This document shows positions 21,768 through 32,282 of a stretch of DNA of 64,000 nucleotides, in pieces. Position 1 is the first letter of the stretch, and each line of letters starts with the position of its first letter. The position numbers were made by a program, and so were the translations under genes. The notes beneath the pieces were generated by a model, which was not told the origin of the DNA, did not search any database, and worked only from the letters and a program-made list of their open reading frames with translations. The DNA is from Entomohabitans teleogrylli (GTDB lineage: Bacteria; Pseudomonadota; Gammaproteobacteria; Enterobacterales; Enterobacteriaceae), in contig NZ_LLXO01000007.1 in assembly GCF_001484765.1 (NCBI RefSeq), positions 186,001-250,000 of the forward strand, in the 5' to 3' direction.

Positions 21768-23282
21768 TCAGTCTTTCCAGTGCGTTCTGGCATCCTTGAT
21801 AAAGGAGAGCGTGACCAGAATGTTGACGAAGAAAAGGGGGCACCCTCCGGCGATGATGGCGGTCTGAATCGGTTTCAGGCCACCGAGCGCCAGCAGAATG
21901 ATGCCAATGATCCCCACCAGAATGGACCAGCCGATCCGCACCAGTAGCGGTGGTTCATCTCCTTCTTTAACTGCCCGGCAGGTGGACATCGCCAGGGTAT
22001 AGGAGCAGGCGTTAATCAGGGTAACGGTGGCGATAAAGCAGAGAATAAAGAATCCCCAGATGGTGGCGGTGCGCAGAGGCAGCGCGGCCCAGGTTTCGAT
22101 AATGGCGCGCGGTACGCCGTACTGGTCGATAAGCTGTGGGATATTGAGAACGTTCTGGTCGATTAACTGTAGGGTGTGGCTGCCGAGAATGGTCCATAGC
22201 AGCCAGGTGGCGGCCGTCAGACCGGCCACCATGCCAAGGCACAGTTCCCGGACCGTACGGCCTTTGGAGATCCGCGCCAGAAAGATACTCATCTGGATGG
22301 CGTAGATAACCCACCATGCCCAATAGAAAACCGTCCAGGCCTGCGGGAAACCACTTTTGCCGATAGGGTCGGTGTAGAACAACATGCGCGGCAGGTACAT
22401 CAACAGGCTACCGATAGAATCGGTAAAGTAGTTCATGATGAAACTGGCGCCGCCGACGAGGAATACCCAGCCCAGGATCAGAAAACTTAAATAGCTGCGT
22501 ACATCGCTGGCGATTTTCACCCCTTTTTGCAGCCCGCAGGCGACACAAATGGCGTTAAGCACGATCCAGCAGGAGATAATAATGGCGTCAAGTTCGAGGG
22601 TGTGCGGAATGCCAAACAGGAATTGAATGCATTCGGTCACCAGTGGGGTTGCCAGTCCCAGACTGGTACCCATCGCGAAAATCAGCGCCACAAGATAGAA
22701 GTTATCGATGATGGTACCGAGCAGGCCGCTGGCGTGCTTTTCGCCTACCAGCGGTGTGAGCGTACTGCTGGGGCGAATCACCTCCATTTTGCGGACAAAA
22801 AAGAAATAGGCGAATGCCACTGAGAGAAAACTGTAAGTGGCCCACGGCAGTGGGCCCCAGTGTAATAGGCTGTAAGCCAGACCCAGTTCTTTGGCCTGAG
22901 TAGAGTAAGGCGCGAGGCCGAAGGGCGGGCTGGAGATGTAGTAATAAATCTCAATCGACCCCCAGAATAAGACGGCGGCGGAGGTGCAGGAAGCGAACAT
23001 CATGAAAATCCAGCTGGCGGTGCTGAACTCAGGCGCTTCGTCGCCGAGGCGCCTTTTAGCGTAGGGGCCGAAGATAAGCCAGAACCATCCGCCAAACATT
23101 ACGACCATGTACCATTCAAACGCCCAGCCCCAGACATTTGTGACATAGCTGAATACCGCGTTAATCACTTTATTTGCCGCATCCAGATCGCGAACTGTCA
23201 GCCAGCATAATATGCAAACAATAATGAGTGGTGGGTAAAATACCCTGGCTTCGATTCCTGTTTGCTTCTTTTCTTTGCTCAT
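21768..23282 (-). CDS. caiT: L-carnitine/gamma-butyrobetaine antiporter CaiT
   Basis: 504 residues, BCCT family, about 12 transmembrane helices. Exchanges external carnitine or crotonobetaine for internal gamma-butyrobetaine without a net ion gradient. The aromatic substrate-binding segment [17 protein letters not shown] is present, as is the family motif region [12 protein letters not shown]. First gene of caiTABCDE, divergent from fixA across a 511-bp AT-rich regulatory region. Confidence 0.98.
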   Translation of the reverse strand: MSKEKKQTGIEARVFYPPLIIVCILCWLTVRDLDAANKVINAVFSYVTNVWGWAFEWYMVVMFGGWFWLIFGPYAKRRLGDEAPEFSTASWIFMMFASCTSAAVLFWGSIEIYYYISSPPFGLAPYSTQAKELGLAYSLLHWGPLPWATYSFLSVAFAYFFFVRKMEVIRPSSTLTPLVGEKHASGLLGTIIDNFYLVALIFAMGTSLGLATPLVTECIQFLFGIPHTLELDAIIISCWIVLNAICVACGLQKGVKIASDVRSYLSFLILGWVFLVGGASFIMNYFTDSIGSLLMYLPRMLFYTDPIGKSGFPQAWTVFYWAWWVIYAIQMSIFLARISKGRTVRELCLGMVAGLTAATWLLWTILGSHTLQLIDQNVLNIPQLIDQYGVPRAIIETWAALPLRTATIWGFFILCFIATVTLINACSYTLAMSTCRAVKEGDEPPLLVRIGWSILVGIIGIILLALGGLKPIQTAIIAGGCPLFFVNILVTLSFIKDARTHWKD

Positions 23283-23793
23283 AGATAAATCCTGGTTTTA
23301 TTCTGGCGGATGATATGAATAATGCGTAAAGCAACATCCTGTTGTGTCGATGTTAATTCTGGGATAACGGAATGTTGGTGATGCGCTTATCTTATCCACA
23401 TAAAACAGGTGGTAATAATGGGTATTCACAATGGCTAATTCCGTTATGAGCGTCACATTATTATGTGCAGTGGTTTTTAGGTGTCTGGAATATTTTTATT
23501 TCTCTTAATTATTGCGTGTAATGTATTGATTTATATTTTTATTTTTGACTGGTGTGTGCTGTCCGTTTTTCAATATTGGTGAGTCGGATAACAATATTGA
23601 ACGTTTTTCAGGAATATGGCTTGTTCAGCGACGTCGGGTGAGTTTTTATTTATCTGTTTTAATGCGTGATATTTTTATGCCCATCATTGTTAAAGTTGCA
23701 GGCCGGTTGACGATTGTCGGCATCATGAAATGTTGAGGGTATATATTCCATCATCGCAATGAGCGTCGTCTAATTAATGTCTCAGGAGATGTA
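23283..23793. promoter_or_regulatory. Divergent caiT-fixA control region
   Basis: 511 bp without a convincing gene, AT-rich compared with its flanks. In E. coli the corresponding region holds divergent promoters with CRP and CaiF sites. Here I can support one inverted repeat with CaiF geometry (23569-23601). I found no full CRP consensus, only half-site-like sequences. Confidence 0.7.
23569..23601. promoter_or_regulatory. Candidate CaiF operator
   Basis: Perfect 10-bp inverted repeats TTCAATATTG and CAATATTGAA separated by exactly 13 bp. From memory, the described E. coli CaiF site has roughly 11-bp inverted half-sites with a 13-bp spacer, so both geometry and location fit. The assignment to CaiF is inference. 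Confidence 0.55.
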
Positions 23794-24567
23794 ATGAAGA
23801 TTATTACATGCTACAAGTGCGTTCCGGATGAACAGGATATTACGGTTAACAGTGCGGACGGCTCGCTGGATTTGTCGCGGGCGGACACCAAAATTAGCCA
23901 GTATGATCTGAATGCGATAGAAGCGGCTAATCAGCTCAGGCAGCAGAGGGAAGATGTACATATCACTGCGCTGAGCGTTGGCGGTAAGGCGCTTAACCAT
24001 GCCAAAGGGCGTAAGGATGTTTTATCCCGTGGGCCGGATGAACTCGTTGTGGTGATGGACGATCGGTTTGAACAGGCCCTGCCGCACCAGACGGCGATGG
24101 CGCTGAGCGCCGCGGTGGAAAAACTGGGCTTTGATCTGATCATTTGCGGCGATGGATCTGCCGATCTGTATGCTCAGCAGGTGGGGTTGCTGCTCGGCGA
24201 AGTTCTGCATATTCCGGCGCTTAATGGCATTAGTAAAATTGTGTCGCTGACTGATGATACGGTACGGGTTGAGCGTGAACTGGAAGATGAAACAGAAACG
24301 CTAACCATCCCGCTCCCGGTGGTGATTGCCGTCTCTACCGATATCAATATCCCACCCATTCCCTCGATGAAATCCATTCTTGGCGCGGCGAAGAAACCCG
24401 TGCAGGTCTGGAATATGACAGATATCGGCCTTGATCAAATTGAGGCTCTCTCTGAGCAGCGGGTTACTGCGCCGCAACAGAAAGTTCGCCAGCGCGTCAT
24501 TATCGAAGGCGATGGCGATGAGCAGATTGCTGCGTTTGCTGAATATCTACGCAAAATCATTAAATAA
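23794..24567 (+). CDS. fixA: Electron transfer flavoprotein beta-type subunit FixA
   Basis: 257 residues, one more than E. coli FixA. ETF-beta family, beginning [18 protein letters not shown], with the ETF-beta signature region [16 protein letters not shown] toward the C-terminus. With FixB it forms the flavoprotein predicted to pass electrons to CaiA during anaerobic carnitine reduction. First gene of fixABCX, divergent from cai, with fixB 15 bp downstream. Confidence 0.97.
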   Translation: MKIITCYKCVPDEQDITVNSADGSLDLSRADTKISQYDLNAIEAANQLRQQREDVHITALSVGGKALNHAKGRKDVLSRGPDELVVVMDDRFEQALPHQTAMALSAAVEKLGFDLIICGDGSADLYAQQVGLLLGEVLHIPALNGISKIVSLTDDTVRVERELEDETETLTIPLPVVIAVSTDINIPPIPSMKSILGAAKKPVQVWNMTDIGLDQIEALSEQRVTAPQQKVRQRVIIEGDGDEQIAAFAEYLRKIIK

Positions 24568-24582
24568 CAGGGAGAAGGGATT

Positions 24583-25524
24583 ATGAGTAAGTTTTCATCT
24601 GTCTGGGTATTTAGTGATTCACTTACCCGTATGGCGGAATTGATGGGAGGCGCGCGCGTACTGGGGGAAAGCGTGCAGGTCTTTTCCCTCAATGATCAAC
24701 AGAGCGCCGCCGCTTTCCGGATGGGCGCCAGTCAGGTCTGGCAACTGGAAGGAAAACCGGATGACCGCATCGTTGAAGATTATGCGGATACGCTGGTGGG
24801 GATCCTGAAACGCGCAGGGGACGGCGGATTAATTCTGCTACCCAATAATCGGCGCGGCAAACTGATGGCTGCCCGGCTGGGGGCGCGTCTTGGCGCCGCT
24901 GTCGCCAATGACGCAGCTACCTTGCGCATGGAAGGAAAAACAGTTATTGCCAGCCATATGGTCTACGGCGGCCTGGCATTTGGCGACGAAACGCTGCGCT
25001 CGCCTTTCTGCGTGGCGACGTTGAGCTGCGGAGCATTTGAACCCGCCCAGCCGGATGCTGCGCTGAGCGGTACGGCGCAAGCGGCGCCGTGGGTCATGCC
25101 GCAACAAACGGTGGTGCGTAATGCGGTTCAGGCGCGGGAAAGTAACGCTGTGGATCTCGACAAAGCGCGTCTGGTGGTTAGCGTAGGGCGCGGTATTGGC
25201 AGTAAAGAGAACATTGCTCTGGCCGGTGATCTGTGCGCTGCGATTGGCGCAGAGTTGGCATGTTCGCGTCCGGTCGCGGAAAACGAAAAATGGATGGCCC
25301 ATGAGCGCTATGTCGGTATTTCCAATCTTATCCTCAGCCCTGATCTTTATCTGGCGGTGGGGATTTCCGGCCAGATTCAGCATATGGTGGGCGCCAACGG
25401 CGCGCAGACCATTGTCGCCATCAATAAAGATAAAAATGCGCCGATCTTCCAGTATGCGGATTACGGCATTGTCGGCGATCTGCTGCGGATCCTCCCGGCG
25501 TTAACCCGCCAACTGGCGAATTGA
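24583..25524 (+). CDS. fixB: Electron transfer flavoprotein alpha-type subunit FixB
   Basis: 313 residues, identical in length to E. coli FixB. The C-terminal FAD-binding ETF-alpha domain is recognisable by [14 protein letters not shown] and [15 protein letters not shown]...[16 protein letters not shown]. Partner of FixA. fixC follows after 57 bp on the same strand. Confidence 0.98.
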   Translation: MSKFSSVWVFSDSLTRMAELMGGARVLGESVQVFSLNDQQSAAAFRMGASQVWQLEGKPDDRIVEDYADTLVGILKRAGDGGLILLPNNRRGKLMAARLGARLGAAVANDAATLRMEGKTVIASHMVYGGLAFGDETLRSPFCVATLSCGAFEPAQPDAALSGTAQAAPWVMPQQTVVRNAVQARESNAVDLDKARLVVSVGRGIGSKENIALAGDLCAAIGAELACSRPVAENEKWMAHERYVGISNLILSPDLYLAVGISGQIQHMVGANGAQTIVAINKDKNAPIFQYADYGIVGDLLRILPALTRQLAN

Positions 25525-25581
25525 TTGGTTACGGCAGCGGCGAAACTGCGCTGCCGTTTTACGGTAAAGACTGGAGTAGTT

Positions 25582-26868
25582 ATGTCTGATGATATCTTCG
25601 ACGCCATTATTGTGGGCGCAGGGCTGGCTGGCACCGTTGCGGCGCTGGTGCTCGCCAGAGAAGGAGCTCAGGTTCTGCTGATCGAACGCGGAAATAATGC
25701 CGGTGGGAAAAATGTCACCGGCGGGCGGATGTATGCACACAGCCTGGAACGGATTATTCCGGGATTCGCAGAGCAGGCGCCGGTTGAACGTGTCATTGCC
25801 CGGGAAAAGCTGTCGTTTCTCACTGAAACCGGCGCGGTCACTGTTGATTACCTCAACGGTGATAAGCCAGTCCCGGGGCAAGTCTCGTGGTCGGTTTTAC
25901 GCGGCAAGCTTGATGCCTGGTTAATGGAACAGGCAGAAAATGCCGGAGCCCAGTGTATTACCGGCATTCGGGTTGACCGACTGGTGGTAGAGGACGGCAA
26001 AGTCGTTGGCGTTGAAGCGGACGGCGATGTTCTGGAGTCCCGGGTCGTCATTCTGGCGGATGGCGTCAATTCACTGCTGGCGGAACAACTGGGCATGACA
26101 AAACGGGTAGCGGCAGAAAATGTGGCGGTTGGCGTCAAGGAGTTGATCGCGCTCCCCGAAGAGATCCTGAAAAACCGTTTTAACCTGCAGGGCGATGAGG
26201 GGGTGGCATGGCTGTTCGCCGGTTCCCCCACCGACGGTCTGATGGGCGGCGGTTTCCTGTATACCAATAAATCGACGTTATCTCTCGGGCTGGTCTGCGG
26301 TCTGCACCATATCAAAGAGGCGCGAAAATCCGTTCCACAGATGCTGGAGGATTTTAAACAACACCCTGCCGTCGCGCCGCTGATTGAAGGGGGGCGGATG
26401 ATTGAATATGCCGCACATGTGGTACCGGAAGCCGGTATGCGAATGCAGTCCGAGCTGATTCGTGATGGCGTGGTTATTGCCGGGGATGCTGCCGGTATGT
26501 GTATGAATCTTGGTTTTACTATCCGCGGTATGGACCTGGCTATCGCATCCGGCGAGGCGGCGGCAAAAACCGTCCTTTCGGCGATGCAGAGCAATGATTT
26601 CAGCCGACAGGGACTGAGCGATTATCTGCGCCTTCTTGAGAGCGGCCCGCTGCGGGATATAAAAATGTATCGGCGCATGCCGGCGTTTCTTGATAACCCG
26701 CGCATGTTCTCGCAATACCCGGAAATGGCGGTTGGTATTGCCAGAGATTTATTCACCATCACCGGCGAAGCGCCGATTCCTTTGCGTAAGACAATCCTGC
26801 GTCACGTTAAAGGCGTGGGGCTGCTCAACCTGGTGAAGGACGGCATAAAAGGAGCGACAGCGCTATGA
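25582..26868 (+). CDS. fixC: FixC, ETF-quinone oxidoreductase-like flavoprotein
   Basis: 428 residues, matching E. coli. The FAD-binding Rossmann motif VGAGLAGTVAALVLAREG lies near the N-terminus, with GGKNVTGGRMYAHSLE and the downstream GDAAGMCMNLGFTIRGMD. The start at 25582 (MSDDIFDAIIVGAG) follows GGAGTAGTT; an in-frame upstream stretch to the fixB stop is not used. Probably links a low-potential donor, FixX and FixAB. The stop overlaps the fixX start (ATGA). Confidence 0.97.
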   Translation: MSDDIFDAIIVGAGLAGTVAALVLAREGAQVLLIERGNNAGGKNVTGGRMYAHSLERIIPGFAEQAPVERVIAREKLSFLTETGAVTVDYLNGDKPVPGQVSWSVLRGKLDAWLMEQAENAGAQCITGIRVDRLVVEDGKVVGVEADGDVLESRVVILADGVNSLLAEQLGMTKRVAAENVAVGVKELIALPEEILKNRFNLQGDEGVAWLFAGSPTDGLMGGGFLYTNKSTLSLGLVCGLHHIKEARKSVPQMLEDFKQHPAVAPLIEGGRMIEYAAHVVPEAGMRMQSELIRDGVVIAGDAAGMCMNLGFTIRGMDLAIASGEAAAKTVLSAMQSNDFSRQGLSDYLRLLESGPLRDIKMYRRMPAFLDNPRMFSQYPEMAVGIARDLFTITGEAPIPLRKTILRHVKGVGLLNLVKDGIKGATAL

Positions 26869-27152
26869 GTACCCCTGTCAATGTGGATGTCAAACTGGGC
26901 ATCAACAAATTTAATGTCGATGAAGAAAACCCGCACATTGTCGTGAAATCACAGCCGGATATACAGGTTATGGAGGTATTAATCCGGGCCTGTCCGGCGG
27001 GACTGTATAAAAAGCAGGATGATGGTTCGGTGCGTTTTGATTACGCCGGCTGCCTGGAGTGCGGCACTTGTCGGATCCTCGGTCTGGATAGTGTGCTGGA
27101 AAAGTGGCAATACCCGCGCGGCACATTTGGCGTGGAATATCGTTACGGCTAA
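26865..27152 (+). CDS. fixX: Ferredoxin-like protein FixX
   Basis: 95 residues, same as E. coli. Cysteines in RACPAGLYKKQ and AGCLECGTCRI can bind a 4Fe-4S cluster, as in the C-terminal domain of ETF-QO. Translationally coupled to fixC by a 4-base overlap, completing the fixABCX electron-delivery chain for CaiA. Confidence 0.97.
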   Translation: MSTPVNVDVKLGINKFNVDEENPHIVVKSQPDIQVMEVLIRACPAGLYKKQDDGSVRFDYAGCLECGTCRILGLDSVLEKWQYPRGTFGVEYRYG

Positions 27153-27220
27153 CCACGCCCTACCGGTTCCTGTCGTCATGCTGACCCGGGAGACGTTGTT
27201 CCGGGAGACAGGAGCGGCAT

Positions 27221-28546
27221 ATGCAGCCCAGGAATTTTGATGACATCCATTTTACGTCGGTACACCGGCGGATCATGTTGTGGGGAAGCGGCGGGCCGTT
27301 CCTCGACGGTTATGTGCTGGTCATGATTGGCGTGGCGCTGGAACAACTGGCGCCCATATTACAGCTCAGCGCCGAATGGATTGGCCTGCTTGGCGCGGCC
27401 ACGCTGGTGGGGTTATTCATTGGCACGTCGCTCTTTGGTTATATTTCGGATCGCGTCGGGCGGCGCAAGATGTTCCTGATTGATATTGTTGCTATCGGCA
27501 TTATCTCGCTGGGAACGATGTTTGTGTCAACACCCGTGGAGTTGCTGGTGATGCGGGTGCTGATGGGGATTGTTATCGGCGCGGATTATCCGATCGCCAC
27601 ATCCATGATCACTGAGTTTTCCAACACCCGGCAGCGTGCTTTTGCCGTTGGTTTCATTGCCGTGATGTGGTACGTCGGCGCGACCTGCGCCAACCTGGTG
27701 GGATTCTGGCTCTACGATGTTGAAGGCGGCTGGCGCTGGATGTTGGGCAGTGCGTTTATTCCCTGTGTGTTGATACTCATCGGGCGTTTTGATCTGCCAG
27801 AATCGCCGCGTTGGCTGTTGCGTAAAGGGCGGTTACGGGAGTGCGATGCGATGATGCTCAAACTGTTTGGTGAGCCGGTGATTTTTGATGAAGGTCCGCA
27901 GCAGGAAACGCGCTTCGTACAGTTATTCAGTAAACGCCACTTTTCGTTTGTGCTATTTATTGCCGCTATATGGACCTGCCAGGTGATCCCGATGTTCGCC
28001 ATCTACACATTTGGCCCACAAATTGTCGGATTGCTCGGCTGGGATCAGGGCAAAAACGCCGTGCTGGGGAATGTAGTTATCAGTCTGTTCTTTATGCTGG
28101 GCTGTATTCCGGCTATGTACTGGTTGAATAAGATGGGGCGGCGTCCGCTATTGATCGGTAGCTTTGCGATGATGACGCTAGCGCTGGCGCTGCTGGGCGT
28201 GGTTGCCGCTCCGGGGATCGGTCTGGTGGTCGTGGCGTTTGCCGTATACGCCTTTTTTTCCGGCGGCCCGGGGATTTTGCAGTGGCTGTATCCGAATGAA
28301 CTCTTTCCCACGGAAATTCGTGCCTCGGCGGTAGGGGTGATTATGTCGATCAGCAGGATTGGCACGGTCATTTCTACGCTGGTATTGCCGGTATTTATTA
28401 CCCGTTACGGCATAAATACGCTGATGCTGGTTGGGGCGCTTATCTCTTTTGGCGGACTGGTCGTTTCCCTGCTGTTTGCCCCGGAAACGCGTGGATTGTC
28501 ATTAACTGAAGCGGGCAGGATAACTATGGGGAGTAGCAAACGCTGA
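27221..28546 (+). CDS. yaaU: YaaU, MFS metabolite:proton symporter
   Basis: 441-residue major facilitator with about 12 transmembrane segments and the sugar-porter motif SDRVGRRK after helix 2. It is homologous to E. coli YaaU, which also follows fixX. Its substrate is unknown; linkage to cai-fix in two different chromosomal settings supports a role with quaternary amines or their products. It lies 68 bp after fixX on the same strand. It forms the right end of the relocated block. Confidence 0.93.
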   Translation: MQPRNFDDIHFTSVHRRIMLWGSGGPFLDGYVLVMIGVALEQLAPILQLSAEWIGLLGAATLVGLFIGTSLFGYISDRVGRRKMFLIDIVAIGIISLGTMFVSTPVELLVMRVLMGIVIGADYPIATSMITEFSNTRQRAFAVGFIAVMWYVGATCANLVGFWLYDVEGGWRWMLGSAFIPCVLILIGRFDLPESPRWLLRKGRLRECDAMMLKLFGEPVIFDEGPQQETRFVQLFSKRHFSFVLFIAAIWTCQVIPMFAIYTFGPQIVGLLGWDQGKNAVLGNVVISLFFMLGCIPAMYWLNKMGRRPLLIGSFAMMTLALALLGVVAAPGIGLVVVAFAVYAFFSGGPGILQWLYPNELFPTEIRASAVGVIMSISRIGTVISTLVLPVFITRYGINTLMLVGALISFGGLVVSLLFAPETRGLSLTEAGRITMGSSKR

Positions 28547-28730
28547 TCCGCTGGCGCGCAGTGATATCGCCAGTTACCCGGTTAGCCGCCGGTTATCTAC
28601 AGGAGGGGATGTTCGCAGGACTGGGGAAGCGAAAAATAGCCCTCGCCGTGGTCCGGATGCCCCTGTTCTGACGCAATATTTTGTTCTTAACGATTCAGCA
28701 AAGTTTTAATGTTGCTTTTTTGTAAACAGA

Positions 28731-28759
28731 TTAACACTCCCCCAAAATCCTGCTATGCT
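28731..28759 (+). promoter_or_regulatory. acnB promoter
   Basis: TTAACA and TATGCT hexamers with a 17-bp spacer, about 105 bp before the acnB start. The surrounding sequence closely resembles the E. coli acnB promoter. The upstream TGTAAACAGATTAACA may include ArcA-type repeats. The rest of the 317-bp yaaU-acnB spacer shows no gene. Confidence 0.6.
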
Positions 28760-28863
28760 GCCCGTCGCGGTCCCGGCCATTTACCCTACTAACTGCTTAT
28801 TGCACAGGAGCGTGAAGAAAGTCACCGGGCACTGTATTGACAATGAGAGCGAGGAGAACCGTC

Positions 28864-31461
28864 GTGCCAGAACAATACCGTAAGCACGTAGCCGAACGTG
28901 CCGCCGAGGGGATTGTACCGAAACCTTTAGATGCATCCCAAATGGCCGCTCTGGTGGAGCTGCTGAAAAACCCGCCTGCTGGCGAAGAAGAATTCCTGAT
29001 TGACCTACTGACCAACCGTGTCCCGCCGGGCGTTGATGAAGCCGCCTATGTTAAAGCCGGTTTCCTGGCCGCCGTCGCGAAAGGTGAAACAACCTCCCCG
29101 CTGGTCTCTCCTGAAAAAGCCATCGAACTGCTGGGCACTATGCAGGGAGGATACAACATCCACCCGCTGATCGACGCGCTGGATAACCAAAAACTGGCGC
29201 CGATTGCCGCAAAGGCGCTGTCTCACACCCTGTTGATGTTCGATAATTTCTACGATGTGGAAGAGAAGGCCAAAGCCGGCAATAGCTACGCGCAGCAGGT
29301 CATCAAATCCTGGGCTGATGCCGAATGGTTCCTCTCCCGCCCACCGCTGGCGGAAAAAATCACCGTGACGGTGTTTAAAGTCACCGGCGAAACCAACACG
29401 GACGATCTCTCTCCGGCACCGGATGCCTGGTCGCGTCCGGATATCCCGCTGCACGCTCTGGCAATGCTGAAAAACGCTCGTGAAGGCATCGATCCGGATC
29501 AGCCTGGCGTTGTCGGCCCGATCAAACAGATCGAAGCCCTGCAACAGAAAGGTTTCCCGCTGGCTTACGTAGGCGATGTAGTCGGTACCGGCTCTTCGCG
29601 TAAATCCGCCACCAACTCGGTGCTGTGGTTTATGGGCGAAGACATCCCTTACGTGCCGAACAAACGCGGCGGCGGCCTGGTGCTGGGCGGTAAAATCGCG
29701 CCAATCTTCTTTAACACTATGGAAGATGCCGGCGCACTGCCGGTGGAAGTGGACGTATCAAACCTGAACATGGGCGACGTGATTGACGTTTATCCGTATA
29801 AAGGCGAAGTGCGTAATCACGACACCAACGAACTGCTGGCGACTTTCGAACTCAAAACCGACGTGCTGATTGATGAAGTGCGCGCCGGCGGCCGTATTCC
29901 GCTGATTATCGGTCGCGGTCTGACGTCCAAAGCCCGTGAAGCGCTGAACCTGCCGCACAGCGAAGTGTTCCGCAAAGCCAAAGATGTCGCTGAAAGCAGC
30001 CGCGGCTTCTCGCTGGCGCAGAAGATGGTCGGTCGTGCCTGCGGCGTTGCCGGTATCCGTCCGGGCGCCTACTGCGAACCGAAAATGACCTCGGTCGGCT
30101 CTCAGGACACCACCGGGCCGATGACTCGCGATGAACTCAAAGATCTCGCCTGTCTGGGCTTCTCATCTGATCTGGTGATGCAGTCCTTCTGCCACACTGC
30201 GGCCTATCCGAAGCCGGTAGACGTCACCACACACCACACGCTGCCGGACTTCATTATGAACCGCGGCGGGGTTTCCCTGCGTCCGGGCGACGGGGTTATC
30301 CACTCGTGGCTGAACCGCATGCTGTTGCCGGATACCGTCGGTACTGGCGGTGATTCTCATACTCGCTTCCCGATCGGTATCTCTTTCCCCGCGGGCTCGG
30401 GCCTGGTGGCGTTCGCCGCTGCGACCGGGGTGATGCCGCTGGATATGCCGGAGTCGGTGCTGGTGCGTTTCTCCGGGAAAATGCAGCCGGGTATCACGCT
30501 GCGCGACCTGGTGCATGCGATTCCATACTATGCGATCCAGCAGGGCTTGTTGACCGTTGAGAAGAAAGGCAAGAAGAACATCTTCTCGGGCCGCATTCTG
30601 GAGATCGAAGGTCTGCCGGATCTGAAAGTCGAGCAGGCGTTTGAACTGACGGATGCCTCCGCGGAGCGTTCCGCTGCCGGCTGTACTATCAAGCTCAACA
30701 AAGAGCCGATCATTGAGTACCTGACCTCCAATATCGTGCTGCTGAAGTGGATGATTGCCGAAGGTTACGGCGACCGTCGTACTCTGGAGCGTCGCATTCA
30801 GGGTATGGAAAAATGGCTGGCGGATCCGCAACTGCTGGAAGGCGATGCCGATGCGGAGTACGCTGCGGTTATCGACATCAACCTGGATGAGATCAAAGAG
30901 CCGATTCTGTGTGCGCCGAACGATCCGGACGATGCGCGCCTGTTGTCTGATGTGCAGGGCGATAAGATCGATGAAGTGTTTATCGGTTCCTGTATGACCA
31001 ACATCGGCCACTTCCGCGCCGCAGGCAAGCTGCTGGACAGCCATAAAGGCCAGTTGCCGACTCGTCTGTGGGTTGCGCCGCCGACCAAAATGGACGCGGC
31101 TCAGCTAACGGAAGAGGGCTATTACAGCGTCTTTGGTAAGAGCGGCGCGCGGATTGAAATTCCGGGCTGTTCGCTGTGCATGGGCAACCAGGCGCGGGTC
31201 GCGGATGGCGCGACGGTGGTATCCACCTCAACCCGTAACTTCCCGAACCGCCTGGGCACCGGCGCTAACGTTTACCTGGCGTCTGCGGAGCTGGCGGCGG
31301 TGGCGTCCCTGTTGGGTAAATTGCCGACCCCGGACGAGTACCAGCAGTTTATTGCTAAAGTGGACGAGACGGCGGCGGATACCTATCGCTACCTGAACTT
31401 CGACCAGTTGAACCAGTACACGGAAAAGGCGCAAGAGGTCATTTTCCAGACCGCGGTATAA
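28864..31461 (+). CDS. acnB: Aconitate hydratase B
   Basis: 865 residues from a GTG start at 28864, exactly the E. coli length. The start follows AGCGAGGAGAACC, and the iron-sulphur ligands fall at Cys710 (GSCMTNIG), Cys769 and Cys772 (GCSLCMGNQ), the E. coli positions. The open frame extends nine codons further upstream, but that start has no ribosome site. It is the main TCA-cycle aconitase and also converts 2-methyl-cis-aconitate. The N-terminal HEAT-like domain is present. Confidence 0.98.
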   Translation: MPEQYRKHVAERAAEGIVPKPLDASQMAALVELLKNPPAGEEEFLIDLLTNRVPPGVDEAAYVKAGFLAAVAKGETTSPLVSPEKAIELLGTMQGGYNIHPLIDALDNQKLAPIAAKALSHTLLMFDNFYDVEEKAKAGNSYAQQVIKSWADAEWFLSRPPLAEKITVTVFKVTGETNTDDLSPAPDAWSRPDIPLHALAMLKNAREGIDPDQPGVVGPIKQIEALQQKGFPLAYVGDVVGTGSSRKSATNSVLWFMGEDIPYVPNKRGGGLVLGGKIAPIFFNTMEDAGALPVEVDVSNLNMGDVIDVYPYKGEVRNHDTNELLATFELKTDVLIDEVRAGGRIPLIIGRGLTSKAREALNLPHSEVFRKAKDVAESSRGFSLAQKMVGRACGVAGIRPGAYCEPKMTSVGSQDTTGPMTRDELKDLACLGFSSDLVMQSFCHTAAYPKPVDVTTHHTLPDFIMNRGGVSLRPGDGVIHSWLNRMLLPDTVGTGGDSHTRFPIGISFPAGSGLVAFAAATGVMPLDMPESVLVRFSGKMQPGITLRDLVHAIPYYAIQQGLLTVEKKGKKNIFSGRILEIEGLPDLKVEQAFELTDASAERSAAGCTIKLNKEPIIEYLTSNIVLLKWMIAEGYGDRRTLERRIQGMEKWLADPQLLEGDADAEYAAVIDINLDEIKEPILCAPNDPDDARLLSDVQGDKIDEVFIGSCMTNIGHFRAAGKLLDSHKGQLPTRLWVAPPTKMDAAQLTEEGYYSVFGKSGARIEIPGCSLCMGNQARVADGATVVSTSTRNFPNRLGTGANVYLASAELAAVASLLGKLPTPDEYQQFIAKVDETAADTYRYLNFDQLNQYTEKAQEVIFQTAV

Positions 31462-31477
31462 TGGTTTTGGTTGTCAG

Positions 31478-31511
31478 AAAAGGGGGAGACCATGGGTCTC
31501 CCCCTTTTTTT
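31478..31511 (+). terminator. Rho-independent terminator of acnB
   Basis: A long perfect stem, GGGGGAGACC-ATG-GGTCTCCCCC, flanked by A4 and a run of T residues, 17 bp after the acnB stop. The symmetric A/T flanks could let it work in both directions. Confidence 0.95.
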
Positions 31512-31626
31512 GCTCAATGATGCATTGCCTGCGGTGGCCGACGCTTTTTTTCTGACATTATGCTGCGATAATGATAGCGAGACGCACGGGGAGCTGTGTA
31601 CCCGGCGTAAGGCGGAGGATAACACC

Positions 31627-31989
31627 ATGGATTACGAATTTCTGCGCGATATTACCGGTACGGTAAAGGTACGCATGTCAATGGGCCATGAGGCGCTGGG
31701 CCACTGGTTCAATGAAGAGGTGAAAGGCGACCTCGCATTACTGGATCGGGTAGAGCTGGCGGCCAGGGAGGTCAGGGGCAGCGAGCGTCAGTGGCAACAG
31801 AGCGGCCATGAATACACGCTGTGGCTGGATGGTGAAGAAGTGATGGTTCGGGCCAATCAACTTGAGTTTTCCGGCGATGAAATGGAAGAGGGAATGAGTT
31901 ACTACGACGAAGAGAGTCTTTCGCTGTGTGGGCTGGAGGATTTTTTACAGGTCGCCGCGGCTTATCGGCGCTTTCTGGCGGAGCAGTAA
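31627..31989 (+). CDS. yacL: UPF0231 protein YacL
   Basis: 120-residue acidic protein of the YacL/UPF0231 family, recognisable from [20 protein letters not shown], the [10 protein letters not shown] segment and the C-terminal [12 protein letters not shown]. The start at 31627 follows GGCGGAGGATAACACC; an in-frame upstream extension would run back through the acnB terminator and is rejected. No experimentally firm function is known. Adjacent to acnB in E. coli too. Confidence 0.93.
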   Translation: MDYEFLRDITGTVKVRMSMGHEALGHWFNEEVKGDLALLDRVELAAREVRGSERQWQQSGHEYTLWLDGEEVMVRANQLEFSGDEMEEGMSYYDEESLSLCGLEDFLQVAAAYRRFLAEQ

Positions 31990-32122
31990 TCTGCGGCGCG
32001 ACTCTCAGGGATGGAACCCGGTGCGGGAGCGTTAGTGTAGTTTTCCAGCGCCTGCGGTGAACGGCGGCGAACAGTCATGGCGTTTTTCCCGGGCTGCCCC
32101 TGTGGCGCCCGGCGGGCATCGG

Positions 32123-32147
32123 GCCGGAGGATTCCTCCGGCTTTTTT
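32123..32147 (+). terminator. Rho-independent terminator between yacL and the D-threonate operon
   Basis: GCCGGAGG-ATT-CCTCCGGC stem followed by six T residues. It isolates the dtn operon from upstream transcription. Confidence 0.9.
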
Positions 32148-32149
32148 AT

Positions 32150-32183
32150 TGACTAAAAATGATCGGTTGATTTTTATTAGTCA
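32150..32183. promoter_or_regulatory. Inverted repeat upstream of the D-threonate operon
   Basis: TGACTA and TAGTCA arms 22 bp apart, with AAAAAT and ATTTTT inside, in AT-rich DNA 100 bp before the permease gene. Candidate operator for the DeoR-type regulator at the end of the operon, or part of the promoter. Confidence 0.35.
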
Positions 32184-32220
32184 TTTTGAAACTGTGATCG
32201 GGGCAGATATTGTTTTAAAT

Positions 32221-32257
32221 TTGATTGAATATAATCTTTATGATTTTATTTAATCAA
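32221..32257. promoter_or_regulatory. Second inverted repeat upstream of the D-threonate operon
   Basis: TTGATTGAAT and ATTTAATCAA form 10-bp arms with one mismatch, 17 bp apart, ending 25 bp before the permease start. The position overlaps where transcription would begin, as expected of a repressor site. Assignment to the operon's DeoR regulator is inference. Confidence 0.4.
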
Positions 32258-32282
32258 TTTGACAATCCACAGGCGGGAATCC

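Noticed and set aside
23454-23467. CACAT-TATT-ATGTG near caiT-fixA as a CRP site
   Set aside because: The half-sites are oriented and spaced wrongly for TGTGA-N6-TCACA.
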